Shown here piece by piece: positions 62,171 through 64,000 of a stretch of DNA of 64,000 bases. The position numbers and the translations under genes were made by a program. Every line of letters begins with the position of its first letter. Positions within the stretch are counted from its first letter, which is position 1. The notes beneath the pieces were generated by a model. The model did no database searches, was not told where the DNA came from, and was given only the letters and a program-made list of their open reading frames with translations. This stretch comes from Microplitis mediator. Lineage: Eukaryota > Arthropoda > Insecta > Hymenoptera > Braconidae. The stretch is from assembly GCF_029852145.1 (NCBI RefSeq), contig NC_079977.1, forward strand, positions 15,248,640 through 15,312,639, given 5' to 3'.

Positions 62171-63110
62171 GTATATCTACGCCGTCAATATGAAAATTTT
62201 CTAAAAAACTGGATATCATAGAGCAATGCAAGGATGTTCAAAAACAATTTTTTTATGGTTTTACTCTTCAAGGTATAACTGAATTTTGGTTTAAAACAGA
62301 ATACTGGATCGAATAAAAAGAATGAAATTATGAGAATTTCCTATTGAGAGTTAAATTATTTATATGTTTACCACAATGCATCAGGGCATCCTGGAATTTT
62401 TCTTTAAATTTATGATGATCTTTGAAAAACTTGTGAAAAAAATCCTGTACTTGCACTGTGAAAAGTAATTTCTGAATTTTTAAAACACTGTATTGAACGC
62501 TGTAAATAAATACATTTTTTCTTGATATTGCATTGCAAATTCCATATAGTACTTAAAATATACGTTTCAGAATTTCCAAATATACGCATTATAATTTCAA
62601 ATATTTTTTTTTTAACTGTCAAATGTTTTTTTTAATTCTCGAGTAGATGTTTTAAAAAATCCAAAGCATATTTTTTATAATTCGGAAGCGTGTATATCAA
62701 ATTCTGTACGACATTTGTAATAAAATTCAATACCAAAATATATGTATTTATTGCGTTATTTACAATGTTTTTAAAATTTCAACTATTATTTTAGCAATGT
62801 ATGGTTACATAGAAATCAAAGAGTATTAGGCATTTAATGTTATAAAATTTTTATTGATAAACGTAAAATTTTAATATTTTTTTAATTGTCATCATTTTAC
62901 AAACAACATTATAAATTTTTTTTTTTTTTTTTTTACTAAAGTAGTAGATAGAAAATATGTATGCGTAATTTTGGGAGAACTTCGTTTTATGTAGAATCAT
63001 CTCTTATATATCCAATCATTTAATTAATCCGTTTGAAATTCAAGGATTCAATTTCTATTTAATAGGTAAAAATTAATGTATTAAATTAATTTAAATATTT
63101 CATTTATTAG

Positions 63111-63341
63111 AATGTCCAGCAAAAGAAACAGCCATCAAAGATTCATAAAACAGCAGAATACTACCACGTCATGCTGTCTTCAAACAACCATGGAAATAGC
63201 ACAGTAACAGGCCAAAATGATGTAGGCTCAAATTCTCATGATGAAGATGGTGAAGAATGCGAAGACCAGGTAGAAATCAGTGGAAGTGATGATGATGAAA
63301 TGGAAAGAATGGATGATCTAGATCCTTTAGTAAATTTCTAA
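63111..63341 (+). CDS. Terminal exon of an unidentified gene with acidic C-terminus
   Basis: After an AT-rich tract and CATTTATTAG acceptor, one frame is open for 76 codons to TAA, unusual in DNA this AT-rich. It starts NVQQKKQPSKIHKTAEYYHV, basic and polar, passes through an Asn/Ser/Gly stretch, and ends in a strongly acidic segment with GSDDDEMERMDDLDPLVNF. No upstream exon could be found between the COE gene and here. A second reading frame from the same acceptor stops after about 12 codons. I do not recognise the family. The acidic end suggests a nuclear or chromatin-type protein, but that is only composition. It is not in a compatible, sensible frame to be an alternative last exon of the COE gene. 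Confidence 0.45.
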   Translation, partial: NVQQKKQPSKIHKTAEYYHVMLSSNNHGNSTVTGQNDVGSNSHDEDGEECEDQVEISGSDDDEMERMDDLDPLVNF

Positions 63342-64000
63342 ATCTTTAGTTAAGTTTCTATTTAATTCGCATTCATTGATTTTCGTCCAAATTCATTGCT
63401 TTCATTAAGCAGAACCGTGAACAAAATTTAAAAAACTGCCTTTTGAAGCTCGAAAAGCCAAAAAATACGAATATTTTTACAAATATTGCCGAGCTCGTCA
63501 AGCTAAAATAGGTTTTTTGACGAAAATGCTTTCAAGCTGTTTGAGCTCAGAAACAGCGGGAAGTTTCTTGGCTGGCCTGCAGGGTCAGCCGGTTTTCAGA
63601 TTTTTTTAGATTTTTTCTCCGGAATCAAAAAGTCGTAAGATTATTGTACTTTTTTGTACTTATCTGTAGCAGGATATAATCAAATTATTTTATTGAAGTT
63701 GTTTGACCACTTCATAACCTATGGCTTTTATGACTGTTAAGTATTTAATGTTACCATCGACGATCTCTAAGATTGTACATTCTGCTTCAGCTAGAATAAA
63801 TCAGAGATGCGGTTGGGACTTCGCGAAAGCTATAAATTTGAGTAGATTTATCGGGTGGTGATGTTCACGTCGTATGTTATTGATTGTTGCCATTATGGAT
63901 GCTAGTGGCAGCGAGTTTGTTGAAGTGGTTGGGCATATCCTTCGTTGTTGTTTTGAACCGTTTGATTGGGAGGATTCTTTTAGCTATTCGTGTAATGTGA
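63342..64000. other. 3' flank of the unidentified gene
   Basis: Probable 3' UTR start, then a minus-orientation fragment of the AACTTCCCGC family (63400-63605), then about 400 bases of moderately GC-richer sequence to the window end. In the last part no frame gives a convincing exon on either strand. Confidence 0.5.
63400..63605 (-). mobile_element. AACTTCCCGC-family fragment, minus orientation
   Basis: GAGCTCAGAAACAGCGGGAA, then GGCTGGCCTGCAGGGTCAGC, the reversed start of the family. The far part is missing. Confidence 0.7.

Larger units (their letters stand above)
50780..63110. other. Intergenic or intronic repeat-rich DNA downstream of the COE gene
   Basis: No coding exon recognised before 63111. 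Identified repeats are listed separately. Segments of more than 300 bases with nothing specific include 52510-53540, 54550-55310, 57845-58840, 58930-60260, 61200-61620 and 62200-63110. The upstream exons of the gene ending at 63341 should lie in here but are not evident. Confidence 0.6.

Noticed and set aside
63111..63150. Use of the 63111 exon as an alternative last exon of the COE gene
   Set aside because: In the phase left by exon F it stops after about a dozen codons with no COE tail motif, and the annotated last exon carries the conserved SAFAPVVR.

Overview
The window is AT-rich eukaryotic DNA and almost certainly comes from an insect genome. It has spliced genes with GT-AG introns, long (TA)n tracts, many short inverted-repeat transposons and tRNA-like repeat heads. 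The one clearly recognisable gene is the 3' half of a COE/EBF-family transcription factor (knot/collier in Drosophila) on the + strand. A hymenopteran, perhaps a parasitoid wasp, fits the base composition and repeat style. That placement is an inference and no sequence here proves it.

Layout. Positions 1-37733 hold no exon I can recognise and are best read as one very large intron of the COE gene. The exons for the N-terminal half of the DNA-binding domain are missing and probably lie upstream of the window. Seven exons between 37734 and 49750 join without a frame break into 427 visible residues ending in a stop codon: end of the DNA-binding domain, nuclear-localisation-like basic segment, IPT/TIG domain, helix-loop-helix, then a Ser/Gly-rich tail. 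A poly(A) signal candidate lies about 0.5 kb after the stop. Positions 50.3-63.1 kb are repeat-rich intergenic (or intronic) DNA. At 63111-63341 there is a probable terminal exon of a second, unidentified + strand gene with an acidic C-terminus.

The non-coding DNA is mostly made of several kinds of repeat. (a) Short elements end in inverted ACACGGA(A/G)AAA-like or CACTGA(G/A)AAA-like termini, and their interiors are arrays of one short, often palindromic word that differs between families. (b) Large CCTTGG/CCAAGG word-array elements contain tRNA-like heads. (c) A high-copy family carries AACTTCCCGC at its ends. (d) Near-perfect hairpin MITEs occur, some nested in other elements. Between the repeats lie a few GC-richer unique patches inside the big intron. 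One contains a perfect COE core site (TCCCTTGGGA) and another a 13/14 match to the RFX X-box; both are candidate enhancers of the host gene.

Limits: everything was read by eye without alignment or database searches. Boundaries of old repeats are approximate, and conserved enhancers or small RNAs without strong internal structure cannot be seen this way.
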